DNA from: Gemmatimonadota bacterium
GTDB lineage: Bacteria; Gemmatimonadota; Gemmatimonadetes; Gemmatimonadales; Gemmatimonadaceae
Reading direction: 5' to 3'
Assembly: GCA_016191225.1 (NCBI GenBank)
Contig: JACPPC010000001.1
Location: 310,001-374,000, forward strand
Length of the DNA: 64,000 nucleotides
The notes under the pieces were generated by a model. The model saw nothing but the letters and a program-made list of their open reading frames with translations, did no database searches and was not told the DNA's origin. Shown here one piece after another: positions 52,368 through 60,870 of the stretch. The number at the start of each line of letters is the position of its first letter. Positions within the stretch are counted from its first letter, which is position 1. A program made the translations under genes and the position numbers.

Positions 52368-53770
52368 CGGCCACCCCCGTCCCCGGCGGGACCGAGCAGG
52401 TTGAAGGCAAAGGTGCCGGCAAAGTCGTCGCCGTCGGAGATCGACACCTGCACGTCGCGGCGCCCGTTGATGAAGGCGGTCCGCGGCAGGAGCACGAACA
52501 CGCTCGTGGTCCGCTGCTCGCCCGCCTTGACGGTGAGCGGGCTCTCGGGGGCGATCACCTGCCCCCCCTCGGCGCCCACCACCGTGATCGCGTACGAGCG
52601 CTCGCGCCGGCTGCGGTTGGCGATCTTGACCCGCACCTGGTTCGCCACCCGCCCGTCCGGCTCGACGGTGAACGGCGCCGCCGTGCCCCGCAAGAGCGTC
52701 ACGTCGGCATGGCTGCGCGTGGACAGGGCGTAGAGGAAGCCGCCGAAGGCGATCGCGAAGGCCAGCGGGTACAGCACCACCCGCAGCCGCAGCAGGTGCC
52801 GCGGCTCCCCGGCGAGGATCGCCTGCGACGAATAGCGGATCAGCCCCGGCGGCTTGCCCACGCGGGCCATGATCTGGTCGCAGGCGTCCATGCACTGCGT
52901 GCAGTGAATGCACTCCATCTGCAACCCGTTGCGGATGTCGATCCCGGTGGGGCAGGTCGTGACGCAGGCGTTGCAGGCGATGCAGTCGCCGGCGTTGGCG
53001 GGACGGTGCGTGCGCGCCGACTCGGCGTGGGCCCGCGGCTCGCCGCGTGCGCGGTCGTAGGCGACCACGAGCGACTGGCGGTCGAGCAGCGCCGACTGCA
53101 TCCGCCCGTACGGGCAGGCGATGACGCAGGTCTGCTCGCGAAAGAAGGTGAAGTCGTGGAAGACGAGCCCGGTGGTGACCGCCATGACGACGAACGGCAC
53201 CGGGTGCTCGTAGGGCGACAGCCGCACCCACTGCTCGATCGCCGCCACCCCCACGAAGTAGGCGAGGAAGGTGTGGGCGAGCACCAGCGAGATCGCCGCG
53301 TACACGGCGTACTTGACCAGCCGGCGCGGGTGCACGTAGGCGTGCCGGCGGTCGATCCCGAGCGAGCCGCTGCGCCCCCCCTCGATCCAGCGCTCGAGCG
53401 GCCGGAAGACCCATTCCATGTACACCGTCTGCGGGCAGGCCCAGCCGCACCAGACCCGGCCGAACAGCGCCGAGAAGACGATGATCGCGATCAGGCAGCT
53501 CGCCAGCAGGAGCATCAGCAGCAGCGTGTCCGTCGGCAGGAAGATCGTGCCGAGGATCGTGAATTCGCGCCGCGGCAGGTCGAGCAGAACCGCCGGCATC
53601 CCGTTCACCGTCAGGTGCGGCAGGGCCAGGAAGAGCACCATCAGCGCGTACGCCACCGTGCGGCGGCGCCGCCACCAGCGGCCGGCCGCCGGCTTGGGCC
53701 GGAGCCAGTTGCGGCTCCCGTCCTCGTTGAGCGTCGGCAGGACGCGGCCGTGGGCGGCCGGGGCGCTCAC
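52364..53770 (-). CDS. ccoG: CcoG iron-sulphur membrane protein
   Basis: 468 residues from GTG 53770 (GTGA overlap with ccoP). Several membrane helices; GRVWCGWACPQTVYMEW and CVIACPYGRMQ are CcoG motifs. The ferredoxin-like region CIACNACVTTCPTGIDIRNG...CIHCTQCMDACD provides two [4Fe-4S] sites. The C-terminal Ig-like domain (IgG-fold, RVKIANRSRRERSYAITVVG) faces the periplasm. It acts as a cupric reductase in cbb3 biogenesis. Confidence 0.95.
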   Translation of the reverse strand: MSAPAAHGRVLPTLNEDGSRNWLRPKPAAGRWWRRRRTVAYALMVLFLALPHLTVNGMPAVLLDLPRREFTILGTIFLPTDTLLLMLLLASCLIAIIVFSALFGRVWCGWACPQTVYMEWVFRPLERWIEGGRSGSLGIDRRHAYVHPRRLVKYAVYAAISLVLAHTFLAYFVGVAAIEQWVRLSPYEHPVPFVVMAVTTGLVFHDFTFFREQTCVIACPYGRMQSALLDRQSLVVAYDRARGEPRAHAESARTHRPANAGDCIACNACVTTCPTGIDIRNGLQMECIHCTQCMDACDQIMARVGKPPGLIRYSSQAILAGEPRHLLRLRVVLYPLAFAIAFGGFLYALSTRSHADVTLLRGTAAPFTVEPDGRVANQVRVKIANRSRRERSYAITVVGAEGGQVIAPESPLTVKAGEQRTTSVFVLLPRTAFINGRRDVQVSISDGDDFAGTFAFNLLGPAGDGGGR

Positions 53771-54330
53771 CGCGCGACCAGCTCCCCCTCCGGCGGCTTC
53801 GGCCTGGCCGGCCTGGTTCCGCGCAGCGACCACACGTACGCCGTCACCTCGTCCACTTCCTTCGGCTTGAGGATCTTCCCCCAGGCCGGCATTCCCTTGG
53901 CCAGGACGCCGTTGGCGATCGTGGCGTTGATCTGGTCGATCCTCCCGCCATGCAGCCAGTTGTCGTCGGTCAGGTTCGGGCCGATGATCCCGCCCCCGTC
54001 CGCGGCGTGGCAGGCGGCGCAGGTCCTGGTGAAGACCTCCCTTCCCTCCTCGCGCTTCTCGCGGTCACCGGCGATCGCCAGCAGCGCCTCGGCCGAGGTC
54101 CCCGCCGACGGCGCCGAATTCGCCGCGCGAAACGCCGCCATGTCCTTCTCGTACTCGGCCACCCGCCCGTCGCCGGTGCCGATTCCGCCGATGTTCAGCG
54201 CGTAGGCCACGGCGAACACGATCGTCAGCCAGAAGGTGAACACCCACCACCCCGGCATCGGGTTGTCGTACTCCGCGATTCCGTCGTACTCGTGCTCCAT
54301 CAGGCGGTCATGCTTGGCTGGCTCGGTCAT
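53767..54330 (-). CDS. ccoP: cbb3 oxidase subunit III (monohaem CcoP)
   Basis: 187 residues from ATG 54330. N-terminal region EHEYDGIAEYDNPMPGWWV and a helix (FTFWLTIVFAVAYAL) are the CcoP anchor. There is a single haem site CAACH, with GMPAWG supplying the axial Met. Classical CcoP is about 300 residues with two CxxCH motifs, so the first haem domain is missing. Electron entry must use one haem c here. Confidence 0.93.
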   Translation of the reverse strand: MTEPAKHDRLMEHEYDGIAEYDNPMPGWWVFTFWLTIVFAVAYALNIGGIGTGDGRVAEYEKDMAAFRAANSAPSAGTSAEALLAIAGDREKREEGREVFTRTCAACHAADGGGIIGPNLTDDNWLHGGRIDQINATIANGVLAKGMPAWGKILKPKEVDEVTAYVWSLRGTRPARPKPPEGELVAR

Positions 54331-54533
54331 GAACGGGACCCGGCGCGCGGGCCTCCAGGCTGTGGGGACATCTCGTCGTCGAGGGGGAGGCGGGAGGCCC
54401 GCTGGAATTCGGCCGCGTGCGACGGCCGGAGCACCCACCAGACGATGAGGGCGAAGGCGAACAGGAAGAGCACCAGCGCCACCTCGGCGTATCCCGCCAG
54501 GCCGGCGTGGGCCATGATGTCGGAGAGCTTCAC
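54327..54533 (-). CDS. ccoQ: cbb3 oxidase small subunit CcoQ
   Basis: 68 residues from GTG 54533. A single membrane helix (VALVLFLFAFALIVWWVLRP) is followed by a charged cytoplasmic tail. It overlaps ccoNO (GTGA) upstream and ccoP (ATGA) downstream. CcoQ stabilises the CcoP-CcoNO complex. Family assignment rests on size, topology and position. Confidence 0.85.
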   Translation of the reverse strand: MKLSDIMAHAGLAGYAEVALVLFLFAFALIVWWVLRPSHAAEFQRASRLPLDDEMSPQPGGPRAGSRS

Positions 54534-56842
54534 CTGCCCCCCCGCGCCGGTGCCGGAGTCGTGGCACCTGCCGGCGTGGCACCTGCCGGCGTGGCACCGC
54601 CTGCTGGGGCGCCCGCTCCGGCGGCGCCCGCGGGCGTGGCCGCCGCGGCGGCCGTCCCCCTGATGTCCTGGCCGAGGCGCTGGAGGTAGGCCACAATCGC
54701 CACCACCTCGCGGTCGGCGAGCCCGCCCGGGCCGCCGGCCTTCTCGATGTCGGCCGCGATCAACGCCGCCTGCCGCCTCGCCATCGGCACGGCGTCGGTG
54801 ACGGCGGGCCCATACGGCACGCCGATCATCGCCATCGCGCGGATGCGCCCCGGGATCACCTCCCAGTCGATCGCGTTCGTGGCGAACTGCGCGTAGCCCG
54901 GCATGATCGACTTCGCGGCGAGCTCGCGCGGGTTCGCGAAGTGCCGCACGTGCCACAGGTTCGGGTACTTCCCCCCCTCGCGGGCGAGGTCGGGGCCGAT
55001 GCGGCGCGAGCCCCACAGGAACGGGTGCTCGTACACGCTCTCCCCCGGCTTGCTGTACTCGCCGTAGCGCTCGGTCTCGTAGCGCAGCGGCCGGACCATC
55101 TGCGAGTGGCAGTTGAAGCAGCCCTCGCGGATGTACATGTCGCGCCCGTAGAGCTCGAGCGGCGTGTACGGCTTGACCGACGCGATCGTCGGCACGTTGG
55201 ACTTGATGAGGAAGGTGGGGATGACCTCGAACAGCGACGCCACCACCACCGCCACCAGCACCAGCACGGTGAAGGTCACCGGCATCCGCTCCCAGGTGCG
55301 GTGCAGCCGCAGCGGGAAGACGCCGCCGAGCCTGTGGCCGTCCTCGGGCTCGGGGGCGGCCGCCCGGGCGAGCGGCGCGGCGCGCACCACCGGCACCTCG
55401 TACACCGCCGGGCGGCGGCGCCAGGTCATCACGATGTTGTACATGAACACCAGCATGCCGGCCAGGTACAGCGATCCGCCCAGCACCCGCGTCCAGTACA
55501 TCGGCACCAGCCGGGCCACCGTCTCGACGAAGTCGGGATACGACAGCCGTCCCGTCTCGTCGAAGGCGCGCCACATCAGCCCCTGCGTCACGCCGGCGCT
55601 GTAGATCGCCACCACGTAGAGCAGGATGCCGAAGGTCGCGATCCAGAAGTGCAGCTCCGCCAGCCTCTTGCTGTACAGCGGCGCCTGGAAGAGCCGCGGC
55701 AGCAGCCAGTACACCATGCCCGCGGCCAGGAAGCCGTTCCACCCCAGCGCCCCGGTGTGCACGTGGGCGATGATCCAGTCGGTGTAGTGCGCCAGCGCGT
55801 TCACGCTCTTGATCGAGAGCATCGGGCCCTCGAACGTGCTCATGCCGTAGGCCGTGATGCCGACCACGAAGAACTTCAGGATCGGGTCGTCCACCACCTT
55901 GGCCCACCCGCCGCGCAGCGTCAGCAGGCCGTTGATCATCCCGCCCCAGCTCGGCGCCCACAGCATCACCGAGAACAGCATCCCCACCGTGCTCGCCCAC
56001 TCCGGCAGCGCCGTGTAGTGCAGGTGGTGCGGCCCCGCCCAGATGTAGAGGAACACCAGCGACCAGAAGTGCAGGATCGACAGCCGGTACGAGAACACCG
56101 GCCCCTCGGCCGCCTTGGGCATGAAGTAGTACATCAGCCCCAGGAAGGGCGTCGTGAGGAAGAAGGCCACCGCGTTGTGGCCGTACCACCACTGCATGAA
56201 CGCGTCCTGCACCCCGGCGTAGATGCTGTAGCTCTTCAGCCACCCCGCCGGCATCGACAGGTTGTTGAAGATGTGCAGCAGCGCCACCGTGACGATCGAC
56301 GCCAGGTAGAACCAGAGGGCCACGTACAGGTGCCGCTCGCGCCGCTTCACCAGCGTGCCGATGAAGTTCACCGCGAACACCACCCACACCACCGCGATCG
56401 CGATGTCGATCGGCCACTCGAGCTCGGCGTACTCCTTGGCCTGCGTGTAGCCGAACGGGAGCGTCAGCGCCGCCGCCACGATGATCAGCTGCCACCCCCA
56501 GAAGTGGATCCGGGAGAGCGCGTCGGAGAACATCCGCGCCTTGACCAGCCGCTGCGTCGAGTAGTAGCAGCCGGTGAAGAACGCGTTCCCCGCGAAGGCG
56601 AAGATCACCGCGTTCGTGTGCAGCGGCCGCAGCCGCCCGAAGCTCGTGAACGGAAGGCCGAAGTTGAACCGCGGGTCGGCCATCTGCAGGGCGATCACCA
56701 GCCCAACCAGCATTCCCACGATCCCCCAGGCCACGGAGGCGAACAGGAACTTGCGGACGACGTCGTCGTCGTAGGAAAACTCGTCGAGCAGCGCCGCGCC
56801 GCCTGGGGATCGCGCGGCCGCGTTCGCGCCGGGGCCTGTCAT
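54530..56842 (-). CDS. ccoNO: Fused cbb3 oxidase subunits I and II (CcoN-CcoO)
   Basis: 770 residues from ATG 56842. Residues ~25-495 are CcoN: low-spin haem b ligand RPLHTNAV, CuB/haem b3 ligands WWYGHNAV, PHHLHYT and HVHTGALGWNG. A linker with VYEVPVVRAAPL leads to CcoO: a membrane anchor, then haem motif CFNCHSQMVRP and ERYGEYSKPGES, with axial Met in SIMPGYAQF. The C-terminus is a low-complexity tail of TPAGA repeats. It reduces O2 to water with high affinity and pumps protons. The fusion removes the usual ccoN/ccoO stoichiometry problem. First gene of the operon; start upstream sequence has GAGG 12 bases away. Confidence 0.96.
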   Translation of the reverse strand: MTGPGANAAARSPGGAALLDEFSYDDDVVRKFLFASVAWGIVGMLVGLVIALQMADPRFNFGLPFTSFGRLRPLHTNAVIFAFAGNAFFTGCYYSTQRLVKARMFSDALSRIHFWGWQLIIVAAALTLPFGYTQAKEYAELEWPIDIAIAVVWVVFAVNFIGTLVKRRERHLYVALWFYLASIVTVALLHIFNNLSMPAGWLKSYSIYAGVQDAFMQWWYGHNAVAFFLTTPFLGLMYYFMPKAAEGPVFSYRLSILHFWSLVFLYIWAGPHHLHYTALPEWASTVGMLFSVMLWAPSWGGMINGLLTLRGGWAKVVDDPILKFFVVGITAYGMSTFEGPMLSIKSVNALAHYTDWIIAHVHTGALGWNGFLAAGMVYWLLPRLFQAPLYSKRLAELHFWIATFGILLYVVAIYSAGVTQGLMWRAFDETGRLSYPDFVETVARLVPMYWTRVLGGSLYLAGMLVFMYNIVMTWRRRPAVYEVPVVRAAPLARAAAPEPEDGHRLGGVFPLRLHRTWERMPVTFTVLVLVAVVVASLFEVIPTFLIKSNVPTIASVKPYTPLELYGRDMYIREGCFNCHSQMVRPLRYETERYGEYSKPGESVYEHPFLWGSRRIGPDLAREGGKYPNLWHVRHFANPRELAAKSIMPGYAQFATNAIDWEVIPGRIRAMAMIGVPYGPAVTDAVPMARRQAALIAADIEKAGGPGGLADREVVAIVAYLQRLGQDIRGTAAAAATPAGAAGAGAPAGGATPAGATPAGATTPAPARGGR

Positions 56843-57081
56843 GCCGGTGTCCTCGGGAGAAAGTCGTCGTGCCCCCGCCCCTCGGCGGGAAGCGCACGGT
56901 GCAACGGGCCACGCCGATCGTGGCACGGCGGGGAGCCGGTGCAACCTCCCCGCCCATCAACCGACCGGTCGCCGGGCCAGGCCCGGCGGCCGCCATCCAT
57001 GTGCGTGGTGCGGTGGCCGCCCGGGGCGGCCGTGCGGCGCGGGCCCGCCCTCCCCCCGCCCGGGCGATCGGCCACCGCCGC

Positions 57082-57741
57082 CTACTCGTCGAGCAGCTTC
57101 AGCCGGATCGCGAAGCGCACGTAGTCGTGACGGTGCTTCAGGCCGATCTTCTCCTGGATCCGCTGCTTGTACGTGTCGACCGTCTTGGCGCTGATGTTCA
57201 GCTTCTCGCCGATCTCCGGCGCCGAGTACCCCTGCGCGATCGACTTGAGGATCGCCCGCTCCCGCTCCGAGAGCTTCTCGAACTGCTCCCGCTCGCCGCT
57301 GCGCGCGTCGCGGCGCCGCAGCTCCTTGGCCAGCGCCCGGGCCGCCGCCGCCTGCAGGAACGGCTCCCCCGCCGCGACCATCCGCACCGCGTCCACCAGC
57401 TCGCGATCGGCCGCGTTCTTCACCAGGTAGCCGCTCACCCCAAGCTCGAGCAGGGGCACCAGCGCCTCCTCCTCGGTGTGCATCGTGAGGATCAGCACGT
57501 GGGCCGTCGAGCCGCGCGACATCAGCTCCCTGGTCGCCTCGGCACCGCTCATCTCGTCCATCGACAGGTCCATCACGATCACGTCCGGGTCGAGGCGGAG
57601 CGCGGCGTCGACCGCCTCGCGGCCATTCTTCGCCTCGCCCACGACCTCGATGTCCTTGGCGCTGCCCAGCACCGCCTTGAGCCCCGCCCGCACGACCGCA
57701 TGGTCGTCCGCCAGCAGCACGCGAATCACGTCGCCCCGCAT
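57082..57741 (-). CDS. NarL/FixJ-type response regulator
   Basis: 219 residues from ATG 57741, with GGGAGG as ribosome site. Receiver domain IRVLLADDHAVVRAG with phospho-acceptor D58 in VIVMDLSMDEMSG; C-terminal LuxR helix-turn-helix LSERERAILKSIAQGYSAPEIGEKL...KTVDTYKQRIQEKIGL. An upstream ATG at 57906, also with a good site (GAGGA), would add a 55-residue Ala/Pro-rich leader. It precedes the cco operon on the same strand and is divergent from a PAS kinase, so it may regulate the oxidase, by inference. Confidence 0.92.
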   Translation of the reverse strand: MRGDVIRVLLADDHAVVRAGLKAVLGSAKDIEVVGEAKNGREAVDAALRLDPDVIVMDLSMDEMSGAEATRELMSRGSTAHVLILTMHTEEEALVPLLELGVSGYLVKNAADRELVDAVRMVAAGEPFLQAAAARALAKELRRRDARSGEREQFEKLSERERAILKSIAQGYSAPEIGEKLNISAKTVDTYKQRIQEKIGLKHRHDYVRFAIRLKLLDE

Positions 57742-58047
57742 CCGGCCCTCCCGTCGCCTGAACGATACCACGGGGGCCGAGAGCGCCGCGTCCCCGCCCT
57801 GCACATCCAGCAGGCCGACGCGATGGACCGGCGCGGGATCGGCGGCGGCCGGCGGCGCGGTGGCACGGGTTGGCGCCGCGGGGGCAGCGGGCTTCTGGGT
57901 CGGCATGGTAGAATCCTCGGCGGACAGGTCGGTACTCGGTGCGGGGAACCTGCCCCGCCAGCCCGCTCCCATCGGTCAGGGGATAACGGATTCTTCACCC
58001 GATTCGCCTTACAGGCGTGTCGGGGAAACCTTGACGGAGGCGCCACC
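57742..58047. other. Divergent control region between response regulator and histidine kinase
   Basis: 306 bp without a sure gene; part may encode the alternative N-terminus of the response regulator (57906-57742). No clear sigma-70 pair or FNR box (TTGAT-N4-ATCAA) is visible. Confidence 0.4.
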
Positions 58048-59196
58048 GTGCCGCCGACCCCGCGCATGAACAAGATCCCGGACTCGGTCCTCGCCTCGGT
58101 CGTCGACCTGGCCACCGACGCCATCATCTGCGCCGACCAGCAGTACCTCGTGACGGTGTTCAACGAGGGAGCGGTGCGGATTTTCGGCTACCAGGCCAGC
58201 GAGATGCTCGGCCAGCCACTGAGCAAGCTCCTCCCCCAGCGCTTCCGGGCCCGCCACGACCACCACCTCCGGGACTTCGCGAGCGGGCGTGTCGCCTCGC
58301 GCCGCATGGGCGATCGGGCCGAGGTGTTCGGGGTGCGCAAGAACGGCGAGGAATTCCCCGCCGACGCGTCGATCTCGCGCGTCGAGTCGCCGGTCGGGAT
58401 CGTCTTTTCCGTGGTCCTCCGCGACGTCTCCGAGCAGCGCCGCGCCGAGGGGATGGTGCGCACCCTCCTGGCCGAGGCCGAGGCGGCGATCCGGGCCCGC
58501 GACGACATGCTCGGCCTCGTCTCGCACGACCTGCGCAACCCGGTCAACGCGGTCAAGATGCTGGCCGGGGCGATCATCCGCATGCAGCGCGCCGGCGAGC
58601 CGGTGCCCCACGCGGTGGCCGAGCACGCCGGCGTGATGCTCCAGGCCTCGACCCAGATGGACGCCCTGATCCAGGACCTGCTCGACGTCACCCTGCTGGA
58701 GTCGGGAAAGATGCGGCTGGTGGCCCAGGCCACCAACGCCGAGCGGGCGATCCGCACCGCCGTGGGCACCCTCGCCCCGCTTGCGGCGGGAAGCGCCGTG
58801 AAGCTCACCGTCAGCGTCGACGCCGGCGTGCCCGAGTTCGAGGCCGACCCCGACCGTCTCGTGCAGCTGCTCTCCAACCTCGTCGGCAACGCGGTGAAGT
58901 TCTCCCCTCCCGGCTCGGAGGTGCGCATCGAGGCCGCGCGGGTGGACGACGAGGTGCACTTCGCCGTGAAGGACAAGGGGATCGGCATCTCCGCGGAGGA
59001 ACTGCCGCGGGCGTTCGACCGCTACTGGCAGAGCAAGCGCACCAACCGCTCGGGGGCGGGGCTCGGGCTCGCGATCGCGCGCGGCATCGTGCAGGCGCAC
59101 GGCGGCAAGATCCGGATCGAGAGCACTTCCGGGCGCGGCACCACGGTGTTCTTCACCCTTCCCCTTGCCGCGTCCGAGCCCCCGGACGAGGGGTGA
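58048..59196 (+). CDS. PAS-domain sensor histidine kinase
   Basis: 382 residues from GTG 58048, chosen because GGAGG lies 7 bases upstream; ATG 58066 is the alternative. PAS domain at residues ~10-130 (IICADQQYLVTVFNEGAVRIFGYQASEMLGQ split over that range), then a short coiled linker, H-box LVSHDLRNPVNAVK with H160, N-box NLVGNAVKFS, G1 DKGIGI and G2 GAGLGLAI. No membrane segment, so it is cytoplasmic. The PAS helix RHDHHLRDFASG resembles FixL in layout but lacks His at the FixL haem position by my alignment. Likely partner of the divergent NarL-type regulator. Confidence 0.93.
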   Translation: MPPTPRMNKIPDSVLASVVDLATDAIICADQQYLVTVFNEGAVRIFGYQASEMLGQPLSKLLPQRFRARHDHHLRDFASGRVASRRMGDRAEVFGVRKNGEEFPADASISRVESPVGIVFSVVLRDVSEQRRAEGMVRTLLAEAEAAIRARDDMLGLVSHDLRNPVNAVKMLAGAIIRMQRAGEPVPHAVAEHAGVMLQASTQMDALIQDLLDVTLLESGKMRLVAQATNAERAIRTAVGTLAPLAAGSAVKLTVSVDAGVPEFEADPDRLVQLLSNLVGNAVKFSPPGSEVRIEAARVDDEVHFAVKDKGIGISAEELPRAFDRYWQSKRTNRSGAGLGLAIARGIVQAHGGKIRIESTSGRGTTVFFTLPLAASEPPDEG

Positions 59197-59211
59197 GGGG
59201 CCCGCCGCGCG

Positions 59212-60612
59212 CTACGCCGCGAGCTTGTTGGCCGCGTTCAGCGCCGCGACCTTGTAGCACTCCGCCAGGGTCGGGTAGTTGAACACCGTCTCGAGGAAGT
59301 AGTCGAGCCCCCCGCCCAGCCCGAGGACCGCCTGCCCGATGTGCAGCAGCTCGGTGGCGCCGGTGCCGATGATGTGCACGCCGAGCAGCGTCCGGTCGTC
59401 GCGGTGGAAGAGCATCTTGAAGAAGCCGCTGTCGTCGCCGAGGATCTGGCCGCGGGCGATCTCGCGGTACCGGGCCACGCCGACTTCGTACGGCACCCGC
59501 GCCCTGGTGAGCGCCTGCTCGGTGGCGCCGACCATGGAGATCTCCGGCATGGCGTAGATGCCGATCGGGAAGTGCGACGGCATCGCCACCGCGGGCGCGC
59601 CGAGGGCGTGGCAGGCGGCGAGCCGTCCCTGCTCGCTCGAGGTCGCGGCGAGGCTCGGGTGCCCGATCACGTCGCCGGCGGCGAAGATGTGCGGGACGCT
59701 GGTGCGAAAGGCGGCGTCGACGGTGAGCCGGCCGCGATCGTCGGCGGTGACGCCGGCGTGCTCGAGCCCCAGCGAGGCCGTGGCCCCCACGCGCCCGGTG
59801 GAGACGAGCACCATGTCGGCCACCACCCGCTTGCCCGATTCGAGGAGGATCGTGGCGCGCCGCGCGTGCTCCCCCGACACCGACACGCTCTCCACCGCCT
59901 CGTCGAGCCGGAACTGCACCTTGCGATGGCGCATCTGGTGAATGAGCTCGTCCACGATCTCGGCGTCGAGGAACTCGAGGGGCCGCGCGCGGCGGTCGAT
60001 CACCGTGACGTCGACGCCGAGGGTGGCGAACATCGAGGCGTACTCGATGCCGATCACGCCGGCGCCGACCACGCAAAGCGAGCGCGGCAGCTGCCCGAGC
60101 GCCACGATGTCGTCGCTGGTGATGATCACGCGGCCGTCGGGGGAGACGCCGCGCGCCGGCGCCGACTCGGTGCCGGTGGCGACGAGCACGCTGGCGGCGG
60201 TGACCTCGCGGGTGCCCTGCGCCCCCACGAGGCGCAGCCGGTGCGGCGACACGAAGGCGGCGTCGGCGCAGAAGACCTCGACCCCGTTGCGCTGCATCTG
60301 GTTCGCGACCACCGCCCCCTCGCGGGCGACGACCGACCCGACGCGCGCCACCAGCTCCCGGGCCCCGGCGCGCGCGGCGGCGGCACCGCCGCTCCCCGAG
60401 TCCTCGGCGAGGGCGGTGAGGCGCACCACGGCCTCGCGAAAGGTCTTGCTCGGGATCGTGCCGGACTCGAGGCACATCCCGCCGAGGCCGCTCCGCCGCT
60501 CGACGAGGGCCACGCGGCGGCCAAGCTTGGCCGCCTGCACGGCGCCGCGCTGGCCGGCGGGGCCCGAGCCGATGCAGACGAGGTCGAAGTCGAAGGGGGC
60601 GGCGTCGCGCAT
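59212..60612 (-). CDS. sthA: Soluble pyridine nucleotide transhydrogenase
   Basis: 466 residues, the same length as E. coli SthA. FAD-binding start FDLVCIGSGPAGQRGAVQAA, then GMCLESGTIPSKTFREA: only one Cys is present at the position where lipoamide or glutathione reductases have a CxxxxC disulphide, as in SthA (CTHVGTIPSK). NAD(P)-binding loop VVGAGVIGIEYASMFATLG, and C-terminal dimerisation domain HIIGTGATELLHIGQAVLGLG. It transfers hydride between NADPH and NAD. Monocistronic; no SD visible. Confidence 0.92.
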   Translation of the reverse strand: MRDAAPFDFDLVCIGSGPAGQRGAVQAAKLGRRVALVERRSGLGGMCLESGTIPSKTFREAVVRLTALAEDSGSGGAAAARAGARELVARVGSVVAREGAVVANQMQRNGVEVFCADAAFVSPHRLRLVGAQGTREVTAASVLVATGTESAPARGVSPDGRVIITSDDIVALGQLPRSLCVVGAGVIGIEYASMFATLGVDVTVIDRRARPLEFLDAEIVDELIHQMRHRKVQFRLDEAVESVSVSGEHARRATILLESGKRVVADMVLVSTGRVGATASLGLEHAGVTADDRGRLTVDAAFRTSVPHIFAAGDVIGHPSLAATSSEQGRLAACHALGAPAVAMPSHFPIGIYAMPEISMVGATEQALTRARVPYEVGVARYREIARGQILGDDSGFFKMLFHRDDRTLLGVHIIGTGATELLHIGQAVLGLGGGLDYFLETVFNYPTLAECYKVAALNAANKLAA

Positions 60613-60833
60613 GGGCGGGGACCGGCGTGGCGGGCGCGGCGCCGGGGAGGCGTCGCGAGCCTTGAGTATCGGCAGTGGCGCTGGCGAATCGCGCGCGCCG
60701 GACCCGGGCCGGGGCGCAGTATCGGCCGGCGAGGCCGGGAGGCGAAGCCGGGGGCACGGGTGCGACCGCCGCCCCGGCGCCGGAAGGGGTGGCGATGGCG
60801 GGGGCTCCGGCGGGCGGCGCCCGCCCGTCACCC

Positions 60834-60870
60834 TTGACTACAGCACTATATGCTTATATGGTTATATCAT
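60834..60870 (+). promoter_or_regulatory. Promoter and AT-rich repeated operator of the efflux operon
   Basis: TTGACT (60834-60839), 17-bp spacer, TATGGT (60857-60862), only 8 bases before the tolC ATG. From 60847 the DNA reads TATATG-CTT-ATATG-GTT-ATATC-ATATG, an overlapping direct/inverted repeat unlike the surrounding GC-rich sequence. It resembles ArsR/SmtB- or similar-type operators covering the -10. No regulator is encoded next to it. Confidence 0.6.

Noticed and set aside
54560-54660. Tandem repeat at the end of ccoNO as a separate element
   Set aside because: It simply encodes the Thr-Pro-Ala-Gly-Ala tail of the oxidase; in frame and without other signal.
56843-57081. FNR/Anr box upstream of ccoNO
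   Set aside because: Only a half-site (ATCAA near 56956) is present; the matching TTGAT at 4-bp spacing is missing.
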